In this document: piece by piece, positions 31,531 to 41,002 of the stretch
Position numbering within the stretch: the first letter of the stretch is position 1
How the letters are laid out: every line of letters begins with the position of its first letter
Assembly (NCBI RefSeq): GCF_014946725.1
Contig: NZ_JACFXY010000007.1
Span: forward strand, 168,920-232,919
Length of the DNA stretch: 64,000 nucleotides
Source: Mixta mediterraneensis
GTDB taxonomy: Bacteria; Pseudomonadota; Gammaproteobacteria; Enterobacterales; Enterobacteriaceae
Direction: 5' to 3'
The notes under the pieces: model-generated
What the model was told of the DNA's origin: nothing
Seen by the model: only the letters and a program-made list of their open reading frames with translations
The model's database searches: none
Translations under genes and position numbers: made by a program

Positions 31531-31794
31531 TTAGTTATACAGTTTGGCAGTCGCGTGATAGTTACCGTTGTTATAAGCCTCAATGACGCGATAGGCTTTT
31601 GCGCCTTGCTGATCGGCTTTATCACTCAACTTCTGATTAATATCCATTGGTGAGCCAGCTATACCGCTAACACTCACGGTGCCTACAGGTTGCATATTTT
31701 GCGCCTGGGCAGCATTGATAGAATCTGCTGCAACAGCACCGAATGACAATGCAGACAGAATGCTCAGGGTGGCGATAGTCGTTTTAACGTTCAT
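31531..31794 (-). CDS. yhcN: YhcN/DUF1471 family small periplasmic protein, copy 3
   Basis: This 87-residue precursor (signal MNVKTTIATLSILSALSFGA; mature start ADSINAAQAQNMQPVGTVSV) is the copy closest to E. coli YhcN, which shares the ADSIDAAQAQN opening and SGVASSPMDM segment. It ends GNYHATAKLYN. It is the first transcribed of the three minus-strand copies, with a long AT-rich region upstream as a likely promoter. Periplasmic location follows from the signal peptide; the stress-response role is by family. Confidence 0.93.
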   Translation of the reverse strand: MNVKTTIATLSILSALSFGAVAADSINAAQAQNMQPVGTVSVSGIAGSPMDINQKLSDKADQQGAKAYRVIEAYNNGNYHATAKLYN

Positions 31795-32284
31795 TTATAT
31801 ATCCTCGTCGTCTGTTTTTATCTTTTAGTTGGTGTGATTTGCATCACGAAAATAAGTATATAAATAATAACGTCAGAAATTAATACTCTGCTAATAATGT
31901 TTTTTTGTGATTCTTTAACCTTATAGCTGGTTTTAATAACCGGACGTTATAAAAACCGGTGATAAAGTGACCATTAGTAGTTATTTTGATGTTAAAACAG
32001 TGACATACGTCACTTTATCTTTTTGTGCGAAAAATCCAGGTGGATATAGCTGGTAATTGTTTTTTGCCTGACAGAAGAAGCTAATTCTAGCATTTATACC
32101 AGTGCAATATATCGATGATGGTAGAGTTTACCAAAAGGTATGACCAATATTTTACTTTTCAACACGAATGAGGGATGTGAAGTAAACCGTTGAATTTAAG
32201 CGGAAAAAGGCTGCTTTTTTCTGACGGATGCGAAGAGGGATAAAGCGTAACCGGCAGGTTAACTGCCGGTAGCCAAAGCGGGAT
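31795..32284. other. 490-bp AT-rich intergenic region between yhcN and argR
   Basis: No gene is supported. The part nearest yhcN (31800-32060) is strongly AT-rich and should hold the yhcN promoter. It contains short inverted repeats such as ACCGG...CCGGT around 31938-31961 and TGACATACGTCA near 32001. At 32250-32270 a perfect hairpin ACCGGCAG-TTAAC-CTGCCGGT lies 15 bp after the argR stop; it has only a weak U-tract but is the probable argR terminator. Confidence 0.5.
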
Positions 32285-32755
32285 TTATAGCTCTTGTTCG
32301 AATAAAACCAGAATAGCGTCGTACAGCTGCTTAACCGCAAAGGTCCGTGCGGGCGTAATGAAAATGGTGTCATCACCCGCAATGGTGCCAAGGATGCCTT
32401 CTGATTTTCCCAGCGAATCCAGCAGGCGCGCAATTAATTGCGCCGCGCCGGGACTGGTATGAATCACTATCAATGCATCGTTGTAATCAATGTCCAGCAC
32501 CAAATTTTTCAGCGGGCTGGTCGTGGTTGGCACACCTAATTCAGCGGGTAAACAGTAAACCATCTCCATTTTGGCGTTACGGGTTCGCACTGCGCCAAAT
32601 TTGGTCAGCATACGAGAAACCTTGGACTGGTTGATATTCTCGAAGCCTTCATCCTGCAATGCCTGAACAATTTCACCTTGGGAACTGAATTTTTCTTCTT
32701 TTAATAAAGCTTTGAACGCTTTGATCAGATCGTCTTGTTTTGATGGGTTTCGCAT
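32285..32755 (-). CDS. argR: Arginine repressor ArgR
   Basis: ArgR is a hexameric repressor of arginine biosynthesis that uses L-arginine as co-repressor and also helps resolve ColE1 multimers. The start [20 protein letters not shown] gives 156 residues, the E. coli length. The N-terminal winged helix has [20 protein letters not shown] and the recognition segment [12 protein letters not shown]. The C-terminal arginine-binding and trimerisation domain carries [18 protein letters not shown] and [13 protein letters not shown], where the Asp pair binds arginine. It is divergent from mdh, as in E. coli. Candidate ARG boxes lie upstream and imply autoregulation. Confidence 0.98.
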   Translation of the reverse strand: MRNPSKQDDLIKAFKALLKEEKFSSQGEIVQALQDEGFENINQSKVSRMLTKFGAVRTRNAKMEMVYCLPAELGVPTTTSPLKNLVLDIDYNDALIVIHTSPGAAQLIARLLDSLGKSEGILGTIAGDDTIFITPARTFAVKQLYDAILVLFEQEL

Positions 32756-32800
32756 AGGCATCCAATAAAAAAGGGGAATAACCGGGATTCGGCCCACGGC

Positions 32801-32839
32801 ATAACGATTATTATGCATAATAATGAATGGTTATGCAAT
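32801..32839. promoter_or_regulatory. Candidate ARG boxes upstream of argR
   Basis: AATGAATGGTTATGCAAT (32822-32839) fits the 18-bp ARG-box pattern with TGAAT and AT-CA half-sites. Immediately beside it is the perfect 18-bp palindrome ATTATTATGCATAATAAT (32807-32824), part of which could form a second, weaker box. The position 45-85 bp ahead of the argR start suits repression by ArgR itself. Confidence 0.6.
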
Positions 32840-33187
32840 TGATTGAAAATCGAGCAGGAGAAGCCGGTTAGCGGGCGGGAATAATAGCAAAGAATAATGA
32901 GCAGACCAAAAAGTCTGCCTGGGTACGCATCGGGGCAAAGGTTGTAAAATTGTTATACTATAGGAGATGCAACAACAGATAACGAATATAGCTGTTCTCT
33001 GTCTGCAGACGGCAAAAAAATTGCCGGTCATTCAGGAATAAGATGATAAGTAAGGATAGAATCCAGCGCTTAAGCGCGTCATTACGTAAAATAAGCGCGG
33101 ATAATTGTCATCGCCTGAGCAGTTGATTAAGGTCTGACACAGATGGAATTTCGGCTCTTCTCTGCCCACCTTAATAAGGAGTTAAGA

Positions 33188-34126
33188 ATGAAAGTTGCCG
33201 TTCTCGGTGCTGCTGGCGGTATTGGCCAGGCGCTTGCACTTTTACTCAAAACGCAGCTTCCTGCAGGTTCAGAACTTTCTCTCTATGATATTGCCCCGGT
33301 AACGCCGGGCGTCGCGGTCGATCTCAGTCATATCCCTACCGCTGTGAAAATTCAGGGATTTAGCGGCGAAGATGCCACGCCTGCGCTACAGGGCGCCGAT
33401 GTGGTATTGATGTCGGCTGGCGTAGCGCGTAAACCCGGCATGGACCGCGCCGACCTGTTTAATGTGAATGCCGGCATTGTGCGTAATCTGATTGACCAGG
33501 TTGCCCGCACGGCACCAAAAGCGCTGATCGGTGTGATCACTAACCCGGTTAATACCACCGTGGCGATTGCTGCGGAAGTTCTGAAAAAACATGGCGTCTA
33601 CGATAAAAATCGTCTGTTTGGCGTTACCACACTGGATATTATTCGCGCTAATACTTTTGTGGCTGAACTGAAAGGCAAGTCGCCGGATGAGATTGAAGTA
33701 CCGGTGATTGGCGGCCATTCAGGTGTGACCATCCTGCCGCTGCTTTCTCAGGTTAAAGGCATCAGCTTTAGCGATCAGGAAGTCGCGGATTTAACCAAAC
33801 GTATTCAGAACGCCGGGACTGAAGTGGTGGAAGCCAAAGCAGGTGGCGGTTCAGCGACATTATCGATGGGGCAGGCTGCGGCACGTTTTGGTTTATCGCT
33901 GGTGCGGGCGTTACAGGGTGATGCCAACGTGGTGGAATGTGCTTATGTGGAAGGAGAGGGCGAATATGCACGCTTCTTCTCGCAACCGTTGTTGCTGGGC
34001 AAAAATGGCGTTGTAGAACGCAATTCGCCTGGTACATTAAGCACTTTTGAGCAGCAGGCTCTGCATAACATGCTTGAGACGCTGAAGAAAGATATTGTGC
34101 AGGGCGAAGAGTTTGTGAAGCAGTAA
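33188..34126 (+). CDS. mdh: Malate dehydrogenase
   Basis: Mdh is the NAD-dependent TCA-cycle enzyme that interconverts malate and oxaloacetate. The 312 residues from the start [20 protein letters not shown] (AAGGAG nine bases ahead) match E. coli. Landmarks are the glycine-rich NAD loop GAAGGIGQ, the acidic ribose-binding site SLYDIAP, the substrate-binding arginines in [14 protein letters not shown], and the catalytic His in [16 protein letters not shown]. The in-frame upstream ATG at 33143 is rejected because the family starts at MKV. A strong terminator follows. Confidence 0.99.
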   Translation: MKVAVLGAAGGIGQALALLLKTQLPAGSELSLYDIAPVTPGVAVDLSHIPTAVKIQGFSGEDATPALQGADVVLMSAGVARKPGMDRADLFNVNAGIVRNLIDQVARTAPKALIGVITNPVNTTVAIAAEVLKKHGVYDKNRLFGVTTLDIIRANTFVAELKGKSPDEIEVPVIGGHSGVTILPLLSQVKGISFSDQEVADLTKRIQNAGTEVVEAKAGGGSATLSMGQAAARFGLSLVRALQGDANVVECAYVEGEGEYARFFSQPLLLGKNGVVERNSPGTLSTFEQQALHNMLETLKKDIVQGEEFVKQ

Positions 34127-34144
34127 GCGAAAGGTAAACGGTAA

Positions 34145-34179
34145 AGCGCCCGGCATGTCCGGGCGCTGTCGTTTTGTTT
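34145..34179 (+). terminator. Terminator after mdh
   Basis: AGCGCCCGG-CATGT-CCGGGCGCT is followed by GTCGTTTTGTTT. It separates mdh from the convergent mscM, whose stop codon it abuts. Confidence 0.85.
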
Positions 34180-37100
34180 ACAGGCCGCCCGATTTAAAGG
34201 TGCGCGTAGCGGGCGTGCCGTTAGTTGCAGGCGCTTTCTTACCCAGCGTTTCCATACGCATCTGGAACGGGGGGAAGGGCATTTCAATGCCGTGTTGGTC
34301 AAAGCCTTGCAGAATCAGCTGATGCAGTTCATGACGTAGCGGCATACGGTGTCCCATTTCCGCCGCGTGAATACGCAGCTCAAATAGCTGTATCCCTTGT
34401 TGTAAATCAACCAGAAATGCTTCCGGCGGCGGGGTATCTAACACATAGCTGCAACGCTCAGCGGCCTGCTTCAGAATATTCGTCACTTCTTCACTATTCA
34501 CTTTAGCGGGTGCCGGAATAGTCAGTACCACGCGCGTGACCGAATCTGACAATGACCAGTTAACAAACTGCTCGGTGATAAACGCCTTGTTCGGCACGAT
34601 AATCTCTTTGCGGTCCCAGTCCGTAATGGTAGTGGCACGAGTATTGATTTTGGTAATGCTGCCCGTGAGATCCCGGATAGTAACGGTATCGCCGATACGA
34701 ATCGGTTTCTCAAACAGAATAATCAGGCCAGAGATAAAATTGGCAAAGATCTCTTGCAAACCAAAGCCTAAACCTACACCCAACGCAGCTACCAGCCATT
34801 GCAGTTTCGCCCATTCAATGCCAATCAGCGAGAAACCGAGCAGTCCACCGATCAGCAGCAACAAATATTTCGTCAGCGTGGTAATGGCATAACCGGTGCC
34901 GGGCGTTAAATCGAGGTGCTGGAGCAGCGCCAGTTCCAGCAGCGCGGGCATATTGCGTACCAGCTGAGTGGTAATGATAAACACCAGAATCGCAATCAAC
35001 ACCGAGCCAAGCGTAATCGGTTGTATGCTGTCTACGCCCTGTACCGACGAGTTGACGTCCCACAAGTGAATATTTTCAAGGAAGCCGAAGGCGGAGTGAA
35101 TCTCCGACCACAACACAATCACTGACACTAGCGCAACCAGCGTAAGTAGCGAACGCACCAGCCGCAGTGATTGCGCGCTAATTGCATCGAGATCGATCAC
35201 CGGCTCTTCTATCTCGATCGCATCCACATTCTGCGGGGCTTGTTCTTTCTCTTCTTCACTACGCGCACGGTTTGCCAGCATATCGGCACGGCGTTGCCGC
35301 GCACGATCAAAGCCAAGACGCCGACGCTGAATTAACATCCAGCGACGAATAATATGGTAGATAATCAGCAGTAAGAACCAGATTGCCACCGACGTTTCCA
35401 GACGTGCCAGCAGCGCCTGCGCGGTTGCCAGATAACCAATCGCCGAGGCGAAGGCAGCAAGCAGCGGAATCGCAATCATCACATTCCACAACATACGGTT
35501 AATGATGTTTTCGCCGTTGCCTTCTTTATCCAGATAAAGCGGAATACCGGCACGCTTCAGGCTAACCGTAACCAGGCTGAGCGCGCCGCAAATCAGGATA
35601 AAGCACAGACGACCTAATGATGAGGAAAACTGGCGATCTTCCAGATTACCAAAAGCGATCAGCAGCATAATCAATGGGACAATCAGGCCAATACTCAGCG
35701 TGTAATAACGCATCGCACGTGCAACGCGGCTTTGCGGCCAGCGGAAGTGCACGATAAATAAACCGTTTGGACGGGCAAACGCGGCGCTGATCATAAACGC
35801 CCACAGCAAGGGCAGCGTGGCGGTGATGCCATCGCCAATCGCCACTGCAATAGGATAAGGCCAGGCATTTTGTAAACCGTACCCCAGCGCGCCCCACAAC
35901 ACGGGCAATGGCAGTGATACCAGAATCGACCAAAACACGGTGCGAATCGTCAGGCGGAAGCGATCCTGAGTCACTTTACCCACCTTACCCGCCGATCGTT
36001 CAAGAAACGCATGGTAATGGCGACGTGAGCTGATACTGAACCCCACCAGTAAAACAGCGCCGATGATAGGCAGCACCGTGGTTCGGCTGGTAAACATCAT
36101 TGCCAGCGCTTTGCCAAGCTGACCCAGGGTGTCGAGTGACAGCAGGCGCGACAGATCTTTCGCCAGATCCAGCGGGTAGCTCAGGCTGACAGGGCTGACA
36201 TCGGCGGTCCAGAACAGGTAGCGATGCGTTGCGTCTTTAACTTCCGTCAGTGCGTCTTGCAACTGCGTGTTCGCCACTTTTAATTTGGTAATCTCAAGGA
36301 TCAACGTATCACAGCCCGAAATCAGCGAATTAAGCAGCTCGCCCTGCGTTTTCAGCTGGGCGTCAAGTATCCGTTTCTGTTCACTGGTAAATGGCTGACC
36401 ATTAGCCTGATGCTTTGTGCGCAATGCGTCCTGACGTCCCAGCAGATCTTCGTAATACAGACGCTGTACGCGTAGCTGCGCCATTTCATTATCGATCTGC
36501 TGGGATTTAGGCATATCCGGCAACCGCGCCACCTGAGCACGTAACGCTTCCCCCAACAGGCTTGAGGCACCCAGCCATTGTGACTGTTCACGCAGCGTGG
36601 TAAGCGCCTGACGTACCTGAATGATTTGATTGGTGGCGAGACGTTGCTGGGAAGCCACTAAATCCATACGCTGCGCCTGCTGGTTTAGCGCGCCGGAAAG
36701 TTCACGGTTAACGCGGAATTGATCGCTGATTGCCGGAGGCAGATCACCGCTGTTTTCCGCCAGTTGCTCAGTTCGCGCTAACGCCAGTTCAGCTTCACGC
36801 TGACGTTGATCGTTAAGATGATTGCGCAGCGCCTGTAGATAGTTATCCAGCTGGGCTGCTTTGCGTTGATGAACTTCAGCGCGCATACGCGCCAGTTCCT
36901 GACGATTATTGGCTGACAGTTGCGCCAGCTCCAGCTCATCGACGCGTGCTTTATTAGCGGCATTTTCTGCCTGATGTGCCGCTAATTGCGTTTGAGATTG
37001 TGGGGCGGCACCACCGGTATCCGCGCTTTGTAAGCGACGCTCACTTTCCGTCATTGCACGGCGTGCTTCGGTTTGCTGTTGTGGCAGCTGAGACAGCGAA

Positions 37101-37513
37101 TCGCTGATCTCGCGGGCGCGATCCTGTTCTTGCTGCGCCTGTCGTCCTTCTTCCAGCAGTTGGCTGCTGACCTGCAGGATCTCCTGATCCAGTTCGGTGC
37201 TGCTCATATTACTGCGGACCGGTTTAGGACTATCGTTTAGCGAGGCGATTTGCTGGCGCAGTTCACGCCCGAGCCGCGGGAAATCATCAATGACCTGTTG
37301 ATACTGCTTTGCCCGCTCCTGAGAATTATCGCGCTCAGAAAGGAAATTAAGTGCGGCTTCGAGCGACTGGATCTGTTCCGCCTGCACTGGCGAGCTTTTA
37401 GCGGCTTTCACCTCTTCCAGCTGCTGTTTTAACTGGCTGGCTTCCGGCACACTGGCCGCCAACGCTGACGTGCTAAGCCATAAGCTCAGCAGCAAGAAGA
37501 GAATCGAACGCAC
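34178..37513 (-). CDS. mscM: Miniconductance mechanosensitive channel MscM (YjeP)
   Basis: MscM is a large MscS-family channel that opens under membrane tension and protects against osmotic downshock. The 1111 residues (E. coli 1107) include a signal peptide (RSILFLLLSLWLSTSALAAS) and a long periplasmic coiled-coil domain (about residues 25-440, rich in Gln, Glu and Ala). About eleven transmembrane helices follow. The MscS pore and beta domain includes LGVGLGFGLQEIFANFISGL, then FEKPIRIGDTVTIRDLTGSI and VPNKAFITEQFVNWSLSD. It lies 14 bp after psd on the same strand, the E. coli order. Its 3' neighbour mdh is not the E. coli neighbour. Confidence 0.96.
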   Translation of the reverse strand: MRSILFLLLSLWLSTSALAASVPEASQLKQQLEEVKAAKSSPVQAEQIQSLEAALNFLSERDNSQERAKQYQQVIDDFPRLGRELRQQIASLNDSPKPVRSNMSSTELDQEILQVSSQLLEEGRQAQQEQDRAREISDSLSQLPQQQTEARRAMTESERRLQSADTGGAAPQSQTQLAAHQAENAANKARVDELELAQLSANNRQELARMRAEVHQRKAAQLDNYLQALRNHLNDQRQREAELALARTEQLAENSGDLPPAISDQFRVNRELSGALNQQAQRMDLVASQQRLATNQIIQVRQALTTLREQSQWLGASSLLGEALRAQVARLPDMPKSQQIDNEMAQLRVQRLYYEDLLGRQDALRTKHQANGQPFTSEQKRILDAQLKTQGELLNSLISGCDTLILEITKLKVANTQLQDALTEVKDATHRYLFWTADVSPVSLSYPLDLAKDLSRLLSLDTLGQLGKALAMMFTSRTTVLPIIGAVLLVGFSISSRRHYHAFLERSAGKVGKVTQDRFRLTIRTVFWSILVSLPLPVLWGALGYGLQNAWPYPIAVAIGDGITATLPLLWAFMISAAFARPNGLFIVHFRWPQSRVARAMRYYTLSIGLIVPLIMLLIAFGNLEDRQFSSSLGRLCFILICGALSLVTVSLKRAGIPLYLDKEGNGENIINRMLWNVMIAIPLLAAFASAIGYLATAQALLARLETSVAIWFLLLIIYHIIRRWMLIQRRRLGFDRARQRRADMLANRARSEEEKEQAPQNVDAIEIEEPVIDLDAISAQSLRLVRSLLTLVALVSVIVLWSEIHSAFGFLENIHLWDVNSSVQGVDSIQPITLGSVLIAILVFIITTQLVRNMPALLELALLQHLDLTPGTGYAITTLTKYLLLLIGGLLGFSLIGIEWAKLQWLVAALGVGLGFGLQEIFANFISGLIILFEKPIRIGDTVTIRDLTGSITKINTRATTITDWDRKEIIVPNKAFITEQFVNWSLSDSVTRVVLTIPAPAKVNSEEVTNILKQAAERCSYVLDTPPPEAFLVDLQQGIQLFELRIHAAEMGHRMPLRHELHQLILQGFDQHGIEMPFPPFQMRMETLGKKAPATNGTPATRTFKSGGL

Positions 37514-37527
37514 GGGGAATACTCAAT

Positions 37528-38427
37528 TTAATTGACGGTTACGTCAGGAATATCAGTTGCCAGCGGTAGCACCATTGCCAGCGGTTGGCCCAGACGCGTT
37601 TTGCTTTCGGCCTCCAGGCTTTCTGCCAGTTTCAGGCGACCCGGCGCAAACAGATTAATGACGGTAGAACCCAACTTAAAACGGCCCATTTCCTGGCCCT
37701 TTAGTAACACGACGGCACCTTCGTCATCAGCAGCCGGATAATGCCAGCGCTTAATCACCCCTTCACGCGGTGGCGTAATCGTGCCCGCCCAGACAGTTTC
37801 GATGCTGCCGACAATGGTGGCACCTACCAGGATCTGTACCATGGGGCCAATATCGGTATCGAAATAGCAAATAACACGCTCGTTACGGGCAAAAAGGTTG
37901 GGAATATTGCGCGCCGTCAGAGGATTTACGGAATAGAGATCGCCCGGCACGTAAATCATTTCGCGCAGAATACCGTTACATGGCATGTGTACGCGATGGT
38001 AATCACGCGGTGCCAGATACGTCGTAACAAACTCGCCATCGCGAAACTGCGCTGCCATCTGCTCATTACCGGCCAGCAGTGCATCAATGGTGTAGTGATG
38101 CCCTTTAGCCTGGAAAATCTGATCCCCTTCGATGCGGCCCAGTTGACTGATTGCGCCATCGGCAGGCAGGACGAGCAGGTTGGCGTCGGGCTCAACCGGA
38201 CGCGCGTCATCTTTTAGTGGGCGCACGAAGAAATCATTAAAGGTGCGATAGCTGGCGGTATCAGGCTTACGCGCTTCCGTCATGTCGACTTTGTAAAACC
38301 AGACGAAGATGTCGATGACCAGTTTGGTCAACCAACCACCGCGGCGACTGGCACCCCAACCGGCAAGTTCAGTCAGCCATTTTTTCGGGAGAATATGATT
38401 CAAGCCGAGTTTTAAACGATCAAACAC
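37528..38427 (-). CDS. psd: Phosphatidylserine decarboxylase proenzyme
   Basis: Psd converts phosphatidylserine to phosphatidylethanolamine, the main membrane phospholipid, and is essential in E. coli. It is a pyruvoyl enzyme that cleaves itself at an LGST motif, visible here in [16 protein letters not shown] near residue 250; the Ser becomes the pyruvoyl group. Other family features are [14 protein letters not shown] and [16 protein letters not shown] with catalytic histidines. The 299 residues are shorter than E. coli's 322, with the difference at the C-terminus. It is upstream of mscM and probably co-transcribed with it. Confidence 0.97.
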   Translation of the reverse strand: MFDRLKLGLNHILPKKWLTELAGWGASRRGGWLTKLVIDIFVWFYKVDMTEARKPDTASYRTFNDFFVRPLKDDARPVEPDANLLVLPADGAISQLGRIEGDQIFQAKGHHYTIDALLAGNEQMAAQFRDGEFVTTYLAPRDYHRVHMPCNGILREMIYVPGDLYSVNPLTARNIPNLFARNERVICYFDTDIGPMVQILVGATIVGSIETVWAGTITPPREGVIKRWHYPAADDEGAVVLLKGQEMGRFKLGSTVINLFAPGRLKLAESLEAESKTRLGQPLAMVLPLATDIPDVTVN

Positions 38428-38511
38428 CTTAGCCTCCTGGCTATTTATCGCGACATTTAGAAAAGGGGGCGGATTGTAACAGCGCCCCGGCCAGATGGCG
38501 AATACCAGCCG

Positions 38512-39558
38512 TTAATCCTCGCTGGCGAAGTTTTTACGTGTTTTCACCTGCGCCATGCTTTCCAGAATGCGATGATAGTTATCGAAACGGGAAATATCGA
38601 TTTTACCTTCTTCTACCGCTTCGCGGATAGCGCAGCCAGGGTCGTTGCCATGCTTACAGTCACGGAACTTGCAATCGCCCAGAAACTCACGGAATTCGAC
38701 AAATCCGCGGGTAATTTGTTCCGGTTCAAGGTGCCATAGACCAAACTCACGCACGCCCGGTGAATCAATCACATCGCCACCGTTGGGGAAGTGATACATA
38801 CGCGCCGCAGTGGTGGTGTGCTGGCCGAGGCCGGAGACATCAGAGACGTCGTTAGTGAGGATCGCCGTTTCTTCCTCGCGATCAAGGCCAAGCAGGGCAT
38901 TCAGCAGGCTGGATTTCCCTACACCGGACTGACCGGCAAAAATACTAATACGATCGTTAAGCGCTGCCTGTAATTCATCAAGGCCATTTTTCGCCCGGCT
39001 GGACACCATCAATACGCGATAGCCAATATTGCGATAAATATCCATCTGCTCATCAACAAAGGCTCGCGCTTCTTCATCCAGCAGGTCGGTTTTATTCAGC
39101 ACTAACAGCGGTTCGATATTCAGCGTTTCGCTGGCGACTAAATAACGATCAATAATATTGAGCGACAGTTCCGGCAGAATTGCCGAAACAATAATGATTT
39201 GATCGATATTAGCGGCGATAGGCTTAATGCCATCGTAAAAGTCCGGGCGGGTTAACACGCTGCTGCGTTCGTGCACCGCTTCGACGATCCCTTTTCCGCC
39301 ACTGTGGGCAGGGCGCCAGACTACGCGATCGCCAGTGACCAACGAACGGATGGTACGACGGATATTGCAACGATGGGCAATGCCAGCACTGTCTTCGACA
39401 TCGGCATGCATGCCAAAGCGGCTGACCACCACGCCATCCGCAGCTTCACCAAACAGGTTATCGTCAGCTTCCGGCAGATCTTTCCGCTGATTGAGACGAC
39501 GCTGGTGGTTGGCGCTGACACGACGTTGTTGACCTTTTGACAGTTTATTTTTACTCAC
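38512..39558 (-). CDS. rsgA: Small ribosomal subunit biogenesis GTPase RsgA
   Basis: RsgA (YjeQ) is a circularly permuted GTPase that binds the 30S subunit late in assembly and helps release RbfA. The 348 residues contain an N-terminal OB fold (about 40-115) and then G motifs in permuted order: G4 VLNKTDLL, G1 [16 protein letters not shown] and G3 [11 protein letters not shown]-terminal zinc finger follows ([20 protein letters not shown]), with three Cys and one His as ligands. The basic N-terminus ([20 protein letters not shown]) contacts rRNA. It is divergent from orn across a 116-bp promoter region. Confidence 0.98.
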   Translation of the reverse strand: MSKNKLSKGQQRRVSANHQRRLNQRKDLPEADDNLFGEAADGVVVSRFGMHADVEDSAGIAHRCNIRRTIRSLVTGDRVVWRPAHSGGKGIVEAVHERSSVLTRPDFYDGIKPIAANIDQIIIVSAILPELSLNIIDRYLVASETLNIEPLLVLNKTDLLDEEARAFVDEQMDIYRNIGYRVLMVSSRAKNGLDELQAALNDRISIFAGQSGVGKSSLLNALLGLDREEETAILTNDVSDVSGLGQHTTTAARMYHFPNGGDVIDSPGVREFGLWHLEPEQITRGFVEFREFLGDCKFRDCKHGNDPGCAIREAVEEGKIDISRFDNYHRILESMAQVKTRKNFASED

Positions 39559-39674
39559 TCATCCTCACACGCTTTCTTGTCCGGTTTCGTACCAGGCTTC
39601 GCCCCACGGGGCAAAACGTCTATGATACACCCTAATTACAATGAATGACGACTACAGCAACGGCAGGAAACAGC

Positions 39675-40223
39675 ATGGCGACGGGAAATGAAAATAATCT
39701 GATTTGGATTGATCTTGAGATGACGGGCCTCGATCCGGAACGCGATCGCATTATTGAAATCGCAACTATTGTGACCGATGCCGATTTAAACGTTCTGGCA
39801 GAAGGGCCAGTGATGGCGGTGCATCAGTCAGACGCACAGCTGGCATTAATGGATGACTGGAATGTGCGCACCCATACTAACAGCGGCTTAGTGGAACGCG
39901 TCAAAGCCAGCCAGTTTGACGATCGTGCGGCAGAGCGGGCCACGATTGAATTTCTGAAACAGTGGGTTCCGGCCAATACGTCGCCGATTTGTGGCAACAG
40001 CATTGGTCAGGATCGCCGCTTTTTATTTAAATATATGCCGGAACTGGAAGCGTACTTCCATTACCGTTATCTGGATGTCAGCACGCTAAAAGAGTTGGCG
40101 CGTCGCTGGAAGCCGGGCATTCTGCCGGGTTTCAAAAAAACCGGGACGCATCAGGCGCTGGATGACATTCGTGAGTCGATCGCCGAGCTGGTTTATTACC
40201 GCGAACATTTTTTACAGCTTTAG
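39675..40223 (+). CDS. orn: Oligoribonuclease
   Basis: Orn is the essential 3'-5' exoribonuclease that degrades diribonucleotides, including pGpG from c-di-GMP turnover. The start [20 protein letters not shown] gives 182 residues; AGGA lies about eight bases upstream. An in-frame ATG 30 bp earlier has no such site. The DEDDh active site is seen in [31 protein letters not shown] and the C-terminal [16 protein letters not shown]. It is divergent from rsgA and is followed by the glycine tRNA cluster, as in E. coli. Confidence 0.98.
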   Translation: MATGNENNLIWIDLEMTGLDPERDRIIEIATIVTDADLNVLAEGPVMAVHQSDAQLALMDDWNVRTHTNSGLVERVKASQFDDRAAERATIEFLKQWVPANTSPICGNSIGQDRRFLFKYMPELEAYFHYRYLDVSTLKELARRWKPGILPGFKKTGTHQALDDIRESIAELVYYREHFLQL

Positions 40224-40306
40224 TGGCAGGCGGTGCGCATGAAATCGCCAGGTTGCTGATTTAATCGGCAAACGCATCGAAAGCGTAAAATTTTGCTTTC
40301 AGGCTC

Positions 40307-40334
40307 TTGCAGCAGCAACGTTTTCTCGTATAAT
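40307..40334 (+). promoter_or_regulatory. Promoter of the tRNA-Gly cluster
   Basis: The -35 TTGCAG (40307-40312) and the perfect -10 TATAAT (40329-40334) are 16 bp apart. The -10 is followed by a GC-rich discriminator (GCGCACCCCG), typical of stringently controlled stable-RNA promoters. Confidence 0.8.
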
Positions 40335-40376
40335 GCGCACCCCGTACCGGTGAAGATTTTATTAACGGTACAAGGC

Positions 40377-40452
<76 letters not shown>

Positions 40453-40477
40453 GATTTGTTTTAGCAGTATCCTCTTT

Positions 40478-40553
<76 letters not shown>

Positions 40554-40579
40554 GATTTGTTTTAGCAGTATCCTTCTTT

Positions 40580-40655
<76 letters not shown>

Positions 40656-41002
40656 GATTTTTTGATTTTGTTAAATCAGCGCTTTATTCAGGCGTTAACG
40701 GTTGTTGCCGTTAAAATTTCCCTGAAGGTTATCCACAACGCCGCACACCGTCATTTATGCCCTTCCGGCAGATCTACAAAATTGTTTTAAACAGAGTTAT
40801 CCACAGTTTTCAACATTAAGCAAAGCGATAGCCCAGTTCTTAAAAAAACACAATTACATCTTAACTTATTGAATATTAAGATAATGAGAATATTTCAATT
40901 TGTTAATTAACCCGCTTGCTAATGTTATGTCAGTTGAATGACAACGGCTTTTTATTTTTATACACAAGGTGTGGAAAAGCTTTCAACACCATTATTGTTC
41001 AA
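40656..41002. promoter_or_regulatory. datA: datA-like DnaA-box cluster
   Basis: This gene-free, AT-rich region holds perfect DnaA boxes TTATCCACA at 40729-40737 and 40797-40805, and TTATACACA at 40958-40966, all on the plus strand. A one-mismatch box lies at 40970-40978 on the minus strand (TTTTCCACA). Between boxes 2 and 3, TAACTTATTGAAT (40862-40874) fits the reversed IHF consensus at 12 of 13 positions. The neighbours are the tRNA-Gly cluster and the 3' end of queG, so no protein gene needs a promoter here. E. coli datA, which binds DnaA and promotes hydrolysis of DnaA-ATP with IHF, sits in the same position with five boxes. The function is inferred from motif and synteny. Confidence 0.75.
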
